DNA of 17,369 nt from Embleya sp040605455 (GCF_040605455.1 NZ_JBEXCV010000172.1:1-17369); one strand, 5' to 3'; positions 7,124-14,027 are shown, counted from the stretch's first letter. Made by a program: numbers and translations. The notes: generated by a model from the letters alone, not told the origin.

Positions 7124-8617
7124 ATGACGCAATCAGCCGCTCTGCCGTCCGGGACCCACGACCTCGTACTGCGGGGTGGTCGCGTGCTCGATCCCGAAAC
7201 CGGGTTCGACGCGGTGGCCGACGTGGGTGTGACCGCCGGAGCCATCAGCGCCGTCTCCCGGGAGCCACTGATCGGTCTGCGCACGCTGGACGCGCGAGGA
7301 CTGGTGGTCGCGCCGGGCTTCATCGACATGCACAGCCATTCGCACGACGTGGCCGGCCACCGCCTCCAGGCGATGGACGGGGTCACCACCGCGCTCGATC
7401 TCGAAGCCGGCCTGTCGCCGGTCGACGAGGGCTACCGGCAGGCGGGCGCCGAGGGACGACCGCTCAACTACGGCTTCTCCGCATCCTGGTGCCAGGCCCG
7501 GATGACGGCCGTCGGCGGGCTTGCGCACGGCGGTGGCATGGGCGTGGCGCTCGCCCGACTCGGCACGCCCGAGTGGCAGCGCGAGGCCGACGACCGCCAG
7601 GTGGACGAACTGCTCGAACTGCTGCGCAAGGACCTCGCCGCGGGCGCGCTCGGCATCGGGATCGTGGTCGGCTACGCGCCTCGGGTCAAGCCCGAGGAAT
7701 ACCTCGCCGTCTCGCGGTTGGCCGCCGACGCCGGCCGCCCGACGTACACGCACGCGCGGAACCTGGTCGAGCAGGACGAGAACACCCTCGTCGACGGCGC
7801 CGAGGAGATCGCCCGCGCGGCGGCGGAGACCGGCGTGCACGCGCACTTCTGCCACGTCCAGTCCACATCGCTCCGGCACAGCGACCGGGTGCTGCAACTG
7901 ATGGAGAACGTGCGCGCCGAAGGCGGCCGGGTCTCCACCGAGGTCTACCCCTACGGCGCCGGGATGACGGCCATCGGCGCGGCCTTCCTCGCCCCCGAGA
8001 ACCTCGGCTGGGCCGGCATCACGCCCTCCGACATCGTCTACGCCCCCACCGGCGAACGCCCGGCCGACGCCGCGCGACTGCGCGAACTGCGTGCGAAGGA
8101 CCCGGGCGGCCTGGCCGTCGTGCACTTCCTGGACGAGACCGACCCGCACGATCGTGCGTTCGTGGACCGGGCGCTGCTGCACCCGGGCAGCGTGGTCGGG
8201 TCCGACGCGATGCCGTTGACCTGGATGAACGGGCCGGCCGACCCGATGGCGTGGCCGCTGCCGCCGAGCGCGATGACCCACCCGCGCACCTCGGGCACCT
8301 TCTCGAAGGTGTTGCGGCGCTACGTGCGCGAGCAGGGCGCGCTCACCCTCATGGACGCGATCGCGCGCAGCAGCTTCGGGCCCGCGCGGATCCTCCAGGA
8401 CAGCGTGCCCGCGATGCGTCGCAAGGGCCGGGTGCAGGCGGGGTGCGACGCCGACCTGATCGTCTTCGACCCCGACACGGTCACCGACCAGGCCACCTAC
8501 GAACACAGCACGCGCCCGTCCACCGGCTACGCCCACGTGCTGGTCCGCGGCGTACCCGTCGTCCAGGACGGCATCCTCTGCCTCGACGCCTTCCCGGGCA
8601 CCGCGGTTCGCGTCTGA
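7124..8617 (+). CDS. N-acyl-D-amino-acid deacylase-type amidohydrolase
   Basis: This is a 497-residue metal-dependent amidohydrolase of the D-aminoacylase/N-acyl-D-glutamate deacylase group (COG3653), which removes acyl groups from N-acyl-D-amino acids or related amides. It opens with the small beta domain (DLVLRGGRVLDPETGFDA). PGFIDMHSHSHD follows, with metal ligands His70 and His72. Further family signatures are YTHAR, VHAHFCHVQST, the catalytic-Asp segment VVGSDAMPL, and the closing GCDADLIVFDPDTV. At the position where classical D-aminoacylases carry a metal-bridging Cys, the motif reads DGVTTALDLEAG, with Glu apparently replacing Cys. ATG 7124 (MTQSAALPSG) gives the expected N-terminus; ATG 7112 is possible, and neither has a strong ribosome binding site. 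It is a cytoplasmic, single-gene unit. The precise substrate is uncertain. Confidence 0.9.
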   Translation: MTQSAALPSGTHDLVLRGGRVLDPETGFDAVADVGVTAGAISAVSREPLIGLRTLDARGLVVAPGFIDMHSHSHDVAGHRLQAMDGVTTALDLEAGLSPVDEGYRQAGAEGRPLNYGFSASWCQARMTAVGGLAHGGGMGVALARLGTPEWQREADDRQVDELLELLRKDLAAGALGIGIVVGYAPRVKPEEYLAVSRLAADAGRPTYTHARNLVEQDENTLVDGAEEIARAAAETGVHAHFCHVQSTSLRHSDRVLQLMENVRAEGGRVSTEVYPYGAGMTAIGAAFLAPENLGWAGITPSDIVYAPTGERPADAARLRELRAKDPGGLAVVHFLDETDPHDRAFVDRALLHPGSVVGSDAMPLTWMNGPADPMAWPLPPSAMTHPRTSGTFSKVLRRYVREQGALTLMDAIARSSFGPARILQDSVPAMRRKGRVQAGCDADLIVFDPDTVTDQATYEHSTRPSTGYAHVLVRGVPVVQDGILCLDAFPGTAVRV

Positions 8618-8695
8618 CGCCACCGGCCGCGGTGCGCACGGGCAGCCCCGATGGGGCACCGCACGTGCGCTCCGCGGTCGGCTCCGACGGTGCGC

Positions 8696-8714
8696 CGCGC
8701 GGAGCCTCCGCGCG
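8696..8714. terminator. Bidirectional terminator between the amidohydrolase and the histidine-kinase stub
   Basis: A perfect 8-bp stem CGCGCGGA/TCCGCGCG with loop GCC ends immediately before the minus-strand stop codon at 8715-8717. It starts 79 bases after the amidohydrolase stop and could serve both converging genes. Confidence 0.45.
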
Positions 8715-8880
8715 CTACCCGCCCGACGGCGGCGCTGTGTCCAGGGGCAGGGTGAGGTGGACGCGGAAGCCGCCTTCCGGGCGTTCGCCGGCGGACAGCG
8801 TGCCGCCGAGGATCTTGGCTCGCTCCCGCATACCGATCAGGCCGTGACCGGTCCCCGGTCCGGCCGCCGGATCAGTGCCC
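8715..8880 (-). pseudogene. C-terminal stub of a histidine kinase (HATPase end only)
   Basis: The minus strand encodes GTGHGLIGMRERAKILGG and then RPEGGFRVHLTLPL before a stop at 8715. This is the ATP-lid and last strands of a NarL-type histidine kinase, closely parallel to the end of the intact kinase at 1695-2942 (GSGYGLMGMRER ... RPEGGFRVVAEVPV). Nothing upstream on the minus strand, in any frame up to about 9240, resembles the rest of the kinase, so about 350 residues are missing. The break falls near 8870. It is a remnant of a second sensor kinase and not a product of local duplication at high identity, since the sequences differ at many positions. Confidence 0.75.
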
Positions 8881-9345
8881 GGACGTGGCCACGCCCGCAT
8901 CGCTCCCGGCGCGAGCCGCGCGGCCTATCGCCGAACACTGGGCCTCCGGCTCCGCCGCCCGGTGGGCGGTACCCGTTCGTCCATGCCTTACCGGCGACGG
9001 TCGACGGAAGTCGTGGTGGATCCCGGCCGATCCCTACCGAGCCCGTCGTTCCCCCGAGTCGCGTCCACGTTCTACCGCACGCATCGCGCTTCCGTCTCCC
9101 GTCGACCATCCCGCGCCGCCGCCCGGCGTCTTTCGACGTCGGCCCACCGAGGACAACACTATGAATCCGGCGCCGGTTTCCCTCATCGGATGAGAACCGG
9201 GTCGAACTCCCGCGCTACACGTCGCGCCGACTCCACCCACCGCGGTATGCGCCCCGGCCCCGAGCCGCGCTCGGCGGGGCGATGCGGCCCCACCCGCCGG
9301 CAGGTCGCCGCGCGGGTTCGTGGGGCGGCTCGTCGCGGCGGCGAA
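8881..9345. other. Gene-free interval between the kinase stub and the methyltransferase
   Basis: About 465 bases without a recognisable gene. Candidate ORFs on both strands are Arg/Pro/Ser-rich and look like noncoding frames. The only structure noted is a bulged hairpin at 9251-9280 (outer GCCCC/GGGGC, inner CCGAGC/GCTCGG), which could terminate the minus-strand methyltransferase transcript about 66 bases past its stop. Confidence 0.5.
9251..9280 (-). terminator. Possible terminator downstream of the CmcI-like gene
   Basis: An inner 6-bp stem CCGAGC/GCTCGG with loop CGC is extended by an outer 5-bp stem GCCCC/GGGGC across a small asymmetric bulge. It lies about 66 bases beyond the methyltransferase stop in its direction of transcription. 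The long distance keeps confidence low. Confidence 0.3.
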
Positions 9346-10149
9346 TCAGGAAGCGGGCGCGGTTCGTTGCAGCCAGCCGTGCGGGTGGCTGGTCACGCCG
9401 TACAGTTCCAGGTCGCGCCGGGTGGTGAAGGCGCCGCCCTGTTCGGTGGCCAGCCAGTCGGCGAGGGCGGGCAGCACGCCGCCCGGCATGCCGGGCGGGC
9501 ACAGGTCGGGGTCGTCGACGATGCCGTCCTCGACGACGAAGAACCCGCCCTCCGGGACCAGATGCGCGAAGTTGCGCAGCGCGGCGCTGGTCGTGGCGTA
9601 TTCGTGCAGGGTGTCCTCGACCACCAGGCAGCGCGCCCCCGGCGGGACCAGGTCCGTGACGCGCTCGGCGAGCCCGGGGTCGGTGACGTCGCCGGCCACG
9701 AGGGTGATGTCCCGTTCGAAGCTCGGGTCGGCGGCCCGGAGCAGACCGGCGGCGCGATCCTGATCGAGGTCCGCCGAGATCACCCGGATCGCCTCCGGGA
9801 CGCGCCCGTAGCCGGCCTGGGTGCGCAGCCGGTCGCGGAACCACAGGGCCGAACCGCCCAGATGGGTGCCCAGTTCCACCACCACCTGCGCGCGTGAGGA
9901 CCACAGCACGTGCTCGAACACCCGCAGGTCCTCGGGAAATTTCTTGATCCGCAGCCCGGCGTACCAATCGCGGACGTGTTGCCGGCCACGCGCTCGCCGG
10001 TATTCCAGGAGCGTCTCGTTGTGGTCGGCGGTGACGGTCGGCGGCAGCTGCGCGTCCTCGGCGTGATCGGTGATGGTGATCCTCTCCTGTCCCGGTGTCT
10101 CGACGGGTCGGGCCACGGGCCGGCCGCGGACGGCTGGTCCGCTTTCCAT
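9346..10149 (-). CDS. CmcI-like (cephalosporin hydroxylase family) SAM-dependent methyltransferase
   Basis: This is a class I SAM-dependent O-methyltransferase of the CmcI/rhamnosyl O-methyltransferase family (PF04989). CmcI acts in cephamycin 7-alpha-methoxylation; most relatives methylate sugars or natural products. The family-typical entry RARGRQHVRDWYAGLRIKKF is followed by VVVELGTHLGGSALWFRD (SAM loop), ISADLDQD, LVVEDTLHEYATT at the position of the metal-binding DSxH motif, and LVPEGGFFVVEDGI. The start is unresolved. ATG 10149 (268 residues) and GTG 10116 (256 residues) are in frame, but neither has a Shine-Dalgarno. AGGAGAGG at 10088-10081 instead points to an ATC codon at 10074, giving a typical-looking N-terminus (TDHAEDAQ) and 242 codons, closer to CmcI length. 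The MerR gene lies upstream on the same strand with an 83-base gap to ATG 10149, and no local biosynthetic cluster is apparent. Confidence 0.85.
   Translation of the reverse strand: MESGPAVRGRPVARPVETPGQERITITDHAEDAQLPPTVTADHNETLLEYRRARGRQHVRDWYAGLRIKKFPEDLRVFEHVLWSSRAQVVVELGTHLGGSALWFRDRLRTQAGYGRVPEAIRVISADLDQDRAAGLLRAADPSFERDITLVAGDVTDPGLAERVTDLVPPGARCLVVEDTLHEYATTSAALRNFAHLVPEGGFFVVEDGIVDDPDLCPPGMPGGVLPALADWLATEQGGAFTTRRDLELYGVTSHPHGWLQRTAPAS
10081..10088 (-). promoter_or_regulatory. Ribosome binding site without a canonical start codon in the CmcI-like gene
   Basis: Read on the minus strand this is AGGAGAGG, the only good Shine-Dalgarno in front of the methyltransferase fold. The codons at suitable distance are ATC ACC ATC ACC; ATC at 10074-10072 is 6 bases from GAGG. 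No ATG, GTG or TTG lies in the window it would serve. Confidence 0.45.
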
Positions 10150-10232
10150 TGAAGAGGCAGATTTCCGATTCGGGCAGCCTTTTACTGATCGTTTCACCAC
10201 GATGGGGACAGTCGACGCCTCGCCGTACGGAA

Positions 10233-10613
10233 TCAGTCCGGCAGGATCGAGCGATACCAGTCGATCTTGCCCCGCAGATGCCCCTGCTGGGTGCGCAGCA
10301 GTGCGATCTGTTGCTCGACGGCGGTGTCGTGCCTCTCCAGCAGGGCGATGCGCTCGGCCAGCGACTCCTTGTCCCCGGTGCGCGCCAGTTCGGCGTAGCG
10401 CCGCATGTCCGCGATCGGCATGCCGGTGTCCCGCAGGCAGCGCAGGATGCCGAGCCACTGGAGGTCGTCCTCGGAGAAACGGCGGTGGCCGCTGGGCGCC
10501 CGGTCCACGCCGGCCAACAGGCCGATGCGTTCGTAGTAGCGCAGGGTGTCCAGGCTGAAGCCGGATCGTTCCGCCGTCTCGGCCGGGGTCAGGTAGCGCG
10601 TCGCGGTGGTCAT
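10233..10613 (-). CDS. MerR family transcriptional regulator
   Basis: This is a 126-residue MerR-type regulator. ATG 10613 gives MTTATRYLTPAETAERSGFS, where the winged HTH begins at once; upstream in-frame codons are low-complexity and have no ribosome binding site. The DNA-binding domain spans about residues 7-75 (SLDTLRYYERIGLLAGVDR, GHRRFSEDDLQWLGILRCLRDTGMPI). A C-terminal dimerisation helix (ESLAERIALLERHDTAVEQQIALLRTQ) forms an antiparallel coiled coil. There is no Cys-rich metal-binding loop and no long effector domain, so it resembles the short stress- or redox-type MerR proteins whose signal is unknown. A perfect MerR-like palindrome lies 110 bp upstream at 10723-10739, beside a TTGACC -35 pointing away from the gene. 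The CmcI-like gene follows on the same strand. Confidence 0.9.
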   Translation of the reverse strand: MTTATRYLTPAETAERSGFSLDTLRYYERIGLLAGVDRAPSGHRRFSEDDLQWLGILRCLRDTGMPIADMRRYAELARTGDKESLAERIALLERHDTAVEQQIALLRTQQGHLRGKIDWYRSILPD

Positions 10614-10717
10614 GACCGCATTGTGCCCGCAGTCCACCCCGCAACGCGCCCCCTTGCCGGAGCGCGTGGGGTCGGCGGGCGTGTTCGGCGCGCCGGTCCG
10701 GCCCGTCGTCCGTCCGG

Positions 10718-10748
10718 TTGACCCTGACACCGTGTCAGGCGCTGTGCC
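10718..10748 (+). promoter_or_regulatory. MerR-type promoter/operator facing right, with no target gene
   Basis: A TTGACC -35 element (10718-10723) runs into a perfect 17-bp palindrome CCTGACAC-C-GTGTCAGG (10723-10739). A palindrome just downstream of -35 in a long 19-base spacer is the classical MerR-activated promoter layout. The expected -10 at 10743-10748 is TGTGCC, a poor match. The promoter would fire rightward, but no plus-strand gene follows before the convergent SnoaL gene. The site may instead serve MerR autoregulation. Confidence 0.45.
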
Positions 10749-10818
10749 GGGCCGGGAGTTCGCCTCGACACCGGCCCGGCTGACTCCCCGTCAGGAAGCG
10801 TCGGCGACGCGCACGGCC

Positions 10819-10855
10819 CACGCCGCCGGCGTGCATGCCCGACGCCGGCGGCGTG
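10819..10855 (-). terminator. Strong 14-bp hairpin, distal of two between MerR and SnoaL genes
   Basis: A perfect 14-bp stem, CACGCCGCCGGCGT (10819-10832) with ACGCCGGCGGCGTG (10842-10855), encloses a 9-base loop. It is downstream of the minus-strand SnoaL-like gene and, with the neighbouring 10868-10906 hairpin, forms a tandem terminator. It could also stop transcripts from the rightward MerR-type promoter. Confidence 0.55.
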
Positions 10856-10867
10856 CTTGTCGCGGTC

Positions 10868-10906
10868 CGGTCCGGGTGCAGGCCCAAGGCCGGCGCACCC
10901 GGACCG
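10868..10906 (-). terminator. 12-bp hairpin terminator directly after the SnoaL-like gene
   Basis: A perfect 12-bp stem pairs CGGTCCGGGTGC (10868-10879) with GCACCCGGACCG (10895-10906) across a 15-base loop that itself can fold (GGCC..GGCC). It begins 16 bases beyond the SnoaL-like stop codon on the minus strand. Confidence 0.55.
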
Positions 10907-10921
10907 CCGACAGGATCCGGG

Positions 10922-11329
10922 TCAGGGGGACTTGCTGTAGCCCAGGGCCTCGACGATGCGTCCGTCGCGGATCTGCATCAGGTTGACGCCCGCCACCCAG
11001 GCGGAGTCGGCGTGTGCGTCCCCGAACACCTCGTTGACCTCGCCGGCGCCGAAGGACACATGCCACTTGATGACCGCGCGGTCCCCGAAGACGTACACGT
11101 CCTGCGGCCGGAAGTTGGTGTTGGTGTCCGCCGCCAGGTCCTGCCAGAACCCGAGGCATGCGTCCAGACCCTCGTACCGCCTGCCCTCGGGCGCCGGTTG
11201 CACGCTCACCATCACGCAGTCGTCGGCGACCAGGCCGACCAGCAGTGCAGGGTCGTGCGTGGTGAACGCGTCGTTGAACCGGGCGATGACCTCGGCGGTC
11301 GTGAGGGTGCTGGTGGTGGTGTCCGACAT
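10922..11329 (-). CDS. SnoaL/NTF2-like ester cyclase-fold protein
   Basis: This is a 135-residue protein with the NTF2/SnoaL cone fold. TTAEVIARFNDAFTTHDPALLVGLVADDCVM forms the N-terminal helices and first strand. RRYEGLDACLGFWQDL is the characteristic G..A...F(W) helix. The sheet strands VYVFGDRAVIKWHVSF, VAGVNLMQIRDGRIVEALGY follow. Members may be polyketide cyclases, isomerases, hydrolases or small-ligand binders, so no reaction can be stated. ATG 11329 has AGGAG about 8 bases upstream; a longer in-frame reading to 11764 crosses an MFS remnant and is not real. It stands alone between the MFS remnant upstream and two strong hairpins downstream. Distance to TetR (over 450 bases) makes co-transcription possible but unproven. 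Confidence 0.88.
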   Translation of the reverse strand: MSDTTTSTLTTAEVIARFNDAFTTHDPALLVGLVADDCVMVSVQPAPEGRRYEGLDACLGFWQDLAADTNTNFRPQDVYVFGDRAVIKWHVSFGAGEVNEVFGDAHADSAWVAGVNLMQIRDGRIVEALGYSKSP

Positions 11330-11527
11330 GATGGTGGCTCCTGTTGTACTCGGTGTGTGCCCGGTGGAGCCCTGTCGCGCGCTCGTGAACTCTTGGCAGG
11401 GTCCGGTGTCCGTCCGGGCCGACCGTCTCGCGGCGGCTCGTGGGAACAATCCTGCGACCGTCGCGCGGTCCGAACAATTCCCTTTGGGGAATGACCGGGA
11501 CCACCGGTGACGGCGGGAATCGCATCC

Positions 11528-11764
11528 GCCGGATGCCCCCACACCGCCGGCGAGGTCGGCGCGCCGAGTGCGGCGCCGAAGGGCAGTACGCCGGCGGTGG
11601 AGACGGTGTTGACCAGGGATGCCGCCGAACAGCGCACCCGGCGCGATGGCCGGGTTGAACATCGAGGTGTTCGGCGCGGTGGGGGCGTCGGGGGCGGCCT
11701 TGAGGATCCAGGTCTGGACACCGACCGGCACGCCGCCGAAGGCGTCGCCGTCTCGAACGGGCAC
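11528..11764 (-). pseudogene. C-terminal remnant of an MFS (DHA1-type) drug-efflux permease
   Basis: Downstream of TetR, the minus strand encodes AFGGVPVGVQTWILKAAPDA followed by NTSMFNPAIAPGALFGG, the signature of transmembrane segments 10-11 of AraJ/Cml-like MFS exporters. A one-base frame change near 11618 then gives SLVNTVSTAGVLPFGAALGA and AVWGHP, corresponding to the last membrane helix. Pro residues have replaced hydrophobic ones in several positions. The preceding ten or so helices are absent: the TetR gene ends only 28 bases upstream. TetR plus MFS is a common efflux pairing, so TetR may once have controlled this transporter. Confidence 0.72.
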
Positions 11765-11791
11765 GGCGGCCCGCTCCCGCCTGAGCGCCGG

Positions 11792-12445
11792 CTACCGCCG
11801 GCTTTCGCGCGACGGGTCCGAGGCCGGGCACAGGATCAGCGGCAGGTACACGTCGTCCACGATGTCGAGGATGACGGCGTCCTCGACGGGCGCGCCGAAC
11901 AGCAGGAACTCGTTGCGCAGCAGGTCGGTTGCCACCGTGGCGCGGCGCGAGGTCGGCATCGTGTGCTCGACCTCGCCGCGCTCGACCGCCCGCTCCAGGA
12001 TGACCCGAACCGACGACGGGCCGACGGTGTGGAAGCGCTCGCGAATCAGTCGGGCGAGTTCGGGATCGCGACCCGTCTCGGCGAGCAGACCGCGCAGGAT
12101 GTCGCCGAGCGGACCGGCCAGCTTGGCGGAGATCGATCGCAGCAGCGCGATCATGTCGGTGCGCAACGCCCCGGTGTCCGGCGGGTCGACGTCCGAGACA
12201 CCGGGCAACTTGCACGCGTCGACGGCCAGTTCGGCCCTGCTGGACCAGCGGCGGTACAGGGTCGCCTTGCCGGTGCGGGCGCGCGCGGCCACCCGCTCCA
12301 TGGTCAACCCCGGGTAGCCCACCTCGACGAGCTCGGCCAGGGTCGCCGTCAGGATGGCGGACTCCAGTGCCTCGCCGCGCCGACGCGGCCCCTTGCGGTG
12401 GTCGACTTCCGCGTCGACCACGATCCGACCGACGTTGGGTAACAA
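11792..12445 (-). CDS. TetR/AcrR family transcriptional repressor
   Basis: This is a 217-residue TetR family repressor. The HTH lies at about residues 27-75 (ESAILTATLAELVEVGYPGL, MERVAARARTGKATLYRRW). The rest is an all-helical ligand-binding domain of the TetR_C_11-like type (LLRSISAKLAGPLGDILRGLLAETGRDPELARLIRERF). The start chosen is TTG 12445 because AAGGGAG lies 5 bases before it; the alternative GTG lies about 9 codons inside. It is divergent from the P450-ferredoxin operon, and the 149-base gap contains two related 19-bp inverted repeats that are its likely operators. Downstream is the dead MFS permease. Likely role: repression of its own gene and of the P450 operon until an unknown small molecule binds. 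Confidence 0.9.
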   Translation of the reverse strand: MLPNVGRIVVDAEVDHRKGPRRRGEALESAILTATLAELVEVGYPGLTMERVAARARTGKATLYRRWSSRAELAVDACKLPGVSDVDPPDTGALRTDMIALLRSISAKLAGPLGDILRGLLAETGRDPELARLIRERFHTVGPSSVRVILERAVERGEVEHTMPTSRRATVATDLLRNEFLLFGAPVEDAVILDIVDDVYLPLILCPASDPSRESRR

Positions 12446-12466
12446 CGTAACTCCCTTGAGTCATGG

Positions 12467-12485
12467 AGAGGTCGTTGCGTTCTCT
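12467..12485. promoter_or_regulatory. Degenerate TetR operator (O2)
   Basis: AGAGGTC (12467-12473), five-base spacer, GTTCTCT (12479-12485). The right arm is identical to that of the perfect site at 12510-12528, and the left arm differs at two positions. The centres of the two sites are 43 bp apart, about four helical turns. Confidence 0.5.
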
Positions 12486-12503
12486 GCATGGGCAGCTTAG
12501 CCT
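12475..12503 (+). promoter_or_regulatory. Candidate promoter of the P450-ferredoxin operon
   Basis: TTGCGT (12475-12480) and TAGCCT (12498-12503), 17 bases apart, fit Streptomyces-type vegetative promoters. The degenerate operator overlaps the -35, and the perfect operator starts about 7 bases after the -10, covering the expected transcription start. That arrangement would give effective repression. Confidence 0.4.
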
Positions 12504-12509
12504 CCCAGG

Positions 12510-12528
12510 AGAGAACCATTCGTTCTCT
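12510..12528. promoter_or_regulatory. Perfect 19-bp TetR operator (O1)
   Basis: The arms AGAGAAC (12510-12516) and GTTCTCT (12522-12528) are perfect reverse complements around CATTC. Size and position between a TetR gene and its divergent neighbour are typical for a TetR-family operator. Confidence 0.7.
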
Positions 12529-12594
12529 ACGTGACCGGCCACGCACAACCGAGCCCGATCATGCCCAATCCGCGCGATGGCTGCGAGGGGATCG

Positions 12595-13815
12595 ATGAAC
12601 GAGACCGCTGCGACCTTCCGGACCGGACAAACCCCCGCCTTCCCGAGCGACCGAACCTGCCCCTACCGACTCCCCGAGGAGTACAACAGGCTGCGCGACG
12701 CGCCGAGTTCGTTGCACAAGGTAACCCTGTACGACGGCCGTCCAGCCTGGGTGGTGACCAAGCACGAGGCGGCCCGCAGACTGCTGGCCGACCCGCGGCT
12801 GTCCTCGGACCGTACCCACGCCGACTTCCCCTCGACCTCGCCCCGCTTACGGGCGCTGCGCGACCGTCGCCCCGGATTCATCAGCCTGGACCCACCCGAA
12901 CACGGCCCCCGACGCCGGATGACCATCGCCGAGTTCACCGTCCGCCGGATCAAGGCGATGCGCCCGGACGTAGAGCGCATCGTGCACGACGCGATCGACG
13001 ACCTGCTGGCCGCGGGTCCGCCCGCCGACCTGGTCGAGCTGTTCGCCCTGCCGGTGCCCTCGATGGTGATCTGTCGACTGCTCGGCGTCCCCTACGCGGA
13101 CCACGACTTCTTCCAGGACGCGAGTCGACAACTGCTCCAGGCCACCGACGGAAGCGACGCCCGCGCCGCCCGCGACCGGCTCGAACGCTACCTGGACGGG
13201 CTGATCACCGTGCTCCGGGCGAAACCGGCGCCGGGCCTGCTGTCCACGCTGGTCACCGAACAACTCGCGACCGGCGCGATCGAGCGGGAGGAACTGGTCT
13301 CGACCGCGATCCTGCTGCTCGTCGCCGGCCACGAGACCACCGCGTCGATGACCTCGTTCAGCGTGATCACCCTCCTCGAACACCCCGACCAACACGCCGC
13401 GCTGCGCGCCGACCCCACCCTCGTGCCGGGCGCCGTCGAGGAACTGCTGCGCTACCTGGCCATCGCCGACGTCGCGGGCGGCCGGTTCGCGACGGCCGAC
13501 ATCGAAATCGACGGGCAGCTCATCCGGGCCGGCGACGGGGTGATCGTCACCAACTCCATCGCCAACCGCGACGCTTCGGTGTTCGAGGACCCGGACACCT
13601 TCGACGTGCACCGCTCGGCCCGCCATCACATCGCCTTCGGCTACGGCGTACACCAGTGCCTCGGGCAGAATCTGGCCCGCCTGGAACTCGAAGTGATCCT
13701 CACCGCCCTGTTCGAGCGCATTCCGACCCTGCGTCCGGCCGTCCCGGTCGAGCAACTGACGCTGCGCCCGGGCACCACGATCCAGGGCGTCAACGAACTC
13801 CCGGTCACCTGGTGA
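12595..13815 (+). CDS. Cytochrome P450 monooxygenase (CYP105-like)
   Basis: This is a 406-residue soluble bacterial P450 that would insert oxygen into a small organic substrate using electrons from a ferredoxin. The oxygen-binding I-helix is AGHETT (244-249), the ExxR pair is Glu283/Arg286 (EELLRYL), and the heme loop is FGYGVHQCLGQNLAR (348-362) with the proximal ligand Cys355. The N-terminus has no membrane anchor. ATG 12595 is preferred over ATG 12577 because GAGGGG ends 4 bases before it. Overall features (FISLDPPEHGPRRRM, LELEVILTALF) resemble the CYP105 family, which oxidises xenobiotics, macrolides or terpenoids; the substrate cannot be read from sequence. The stop overlaps the start of the 3Fe-4S ferredoxin, and the divergent TetR gene with two operators suggests ligand-induced expression. 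Confidence 0.95.
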   Translation: MNETAATFRTGQTPAFPSDRTCPYRLPEEYNRLRDAPSSLHKVTLYDGRPAWVVTKHEAARRLLADPRLSSDRTHADFPSTSPRLRALRDRRPGFISLDPPEHGPRRRMTIAEFTVRRIKAMRPDVERIVHDAIDDLLAAGPPADLVELFALPVPSMVICRLLGVPYADHDFFQDASRQLLQATDGSDARAARDRLERYLDGLITVLRAKPAPGLLSTLVTEQLATGAIEREELVSTAILLLVAGHETTASMTSFSVITLLEHPDQHAALRADPTLVPGAVEELLRYLAIADVAGGRFATADIEIDGQLIRAGDGVIVTNSIANRDASVFEDPDTFDVHRSARHHIAFGYGVHQCLGQNLARLELEVILTALFERIPTLRPAVPVEQLTLRPGTTIQGVNELPVTW

Positions 13816-14027
13816 GCGCCGCGAAGGCGGCCGGCCCGCCTGTCAGCGCCGACCGCACCGTGTGCGTCGGCGCCGGCCTGTGTGCGCTGACCGCGCCCGA
13901 GGTCTTCGATCAGGACGACGACGGGCTGGTCACCGTCCTGGTCCCCGAACCCGCCGCCGCGCTGCACCGCGCCGCCCGCCAGGCCGGTCGGCTGTGCCCC
14001 TCCGGCGCCATCCGCACCATCGAATAG
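13812..14027 (+). CDS. [3Fe-4S] ferredoxin, redox partner of the P450
   Basis: This is a 71-residue small ferredoxin that would pass electrons from a ferredoxin reductase to the adjacent P450. GTG 13812 overlaps the P450 stop (GTGA), implying translational coupling and near-equal expression. The cluster ligands are Cys18 and Cys24 in CVGAGLC and Cys62 in LCPSGAI. The position that would hold the fourth Cys of a 4Fe-4S cluster is not Cys, indicating a 3Fe-4S cluster. The conserved core ALTAPEVFDQDDDGLV matches the ferredoxins of CYP105 operons. No reductase gene is in the window, so a general cellular reductase must serve. A strong hairpin follows 7 bases after the stop, closing a two-gene operon. 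Confidence 0.93.
   Translation: MSAAKAAGPPVSADRTVCVGAGLCALTAPEVFDQDDDGLVTVLVPEPAAALHRAARQAGRLCPSGAIRTIE

Noticed and set aside
11330..11764. N-terminal extension of the SnoaL-like protein
   Set aside because: The extension reads through MFS remnant and low-complexity sequence; the ATG at 11329 has a good AGGAG ribosome binding site.
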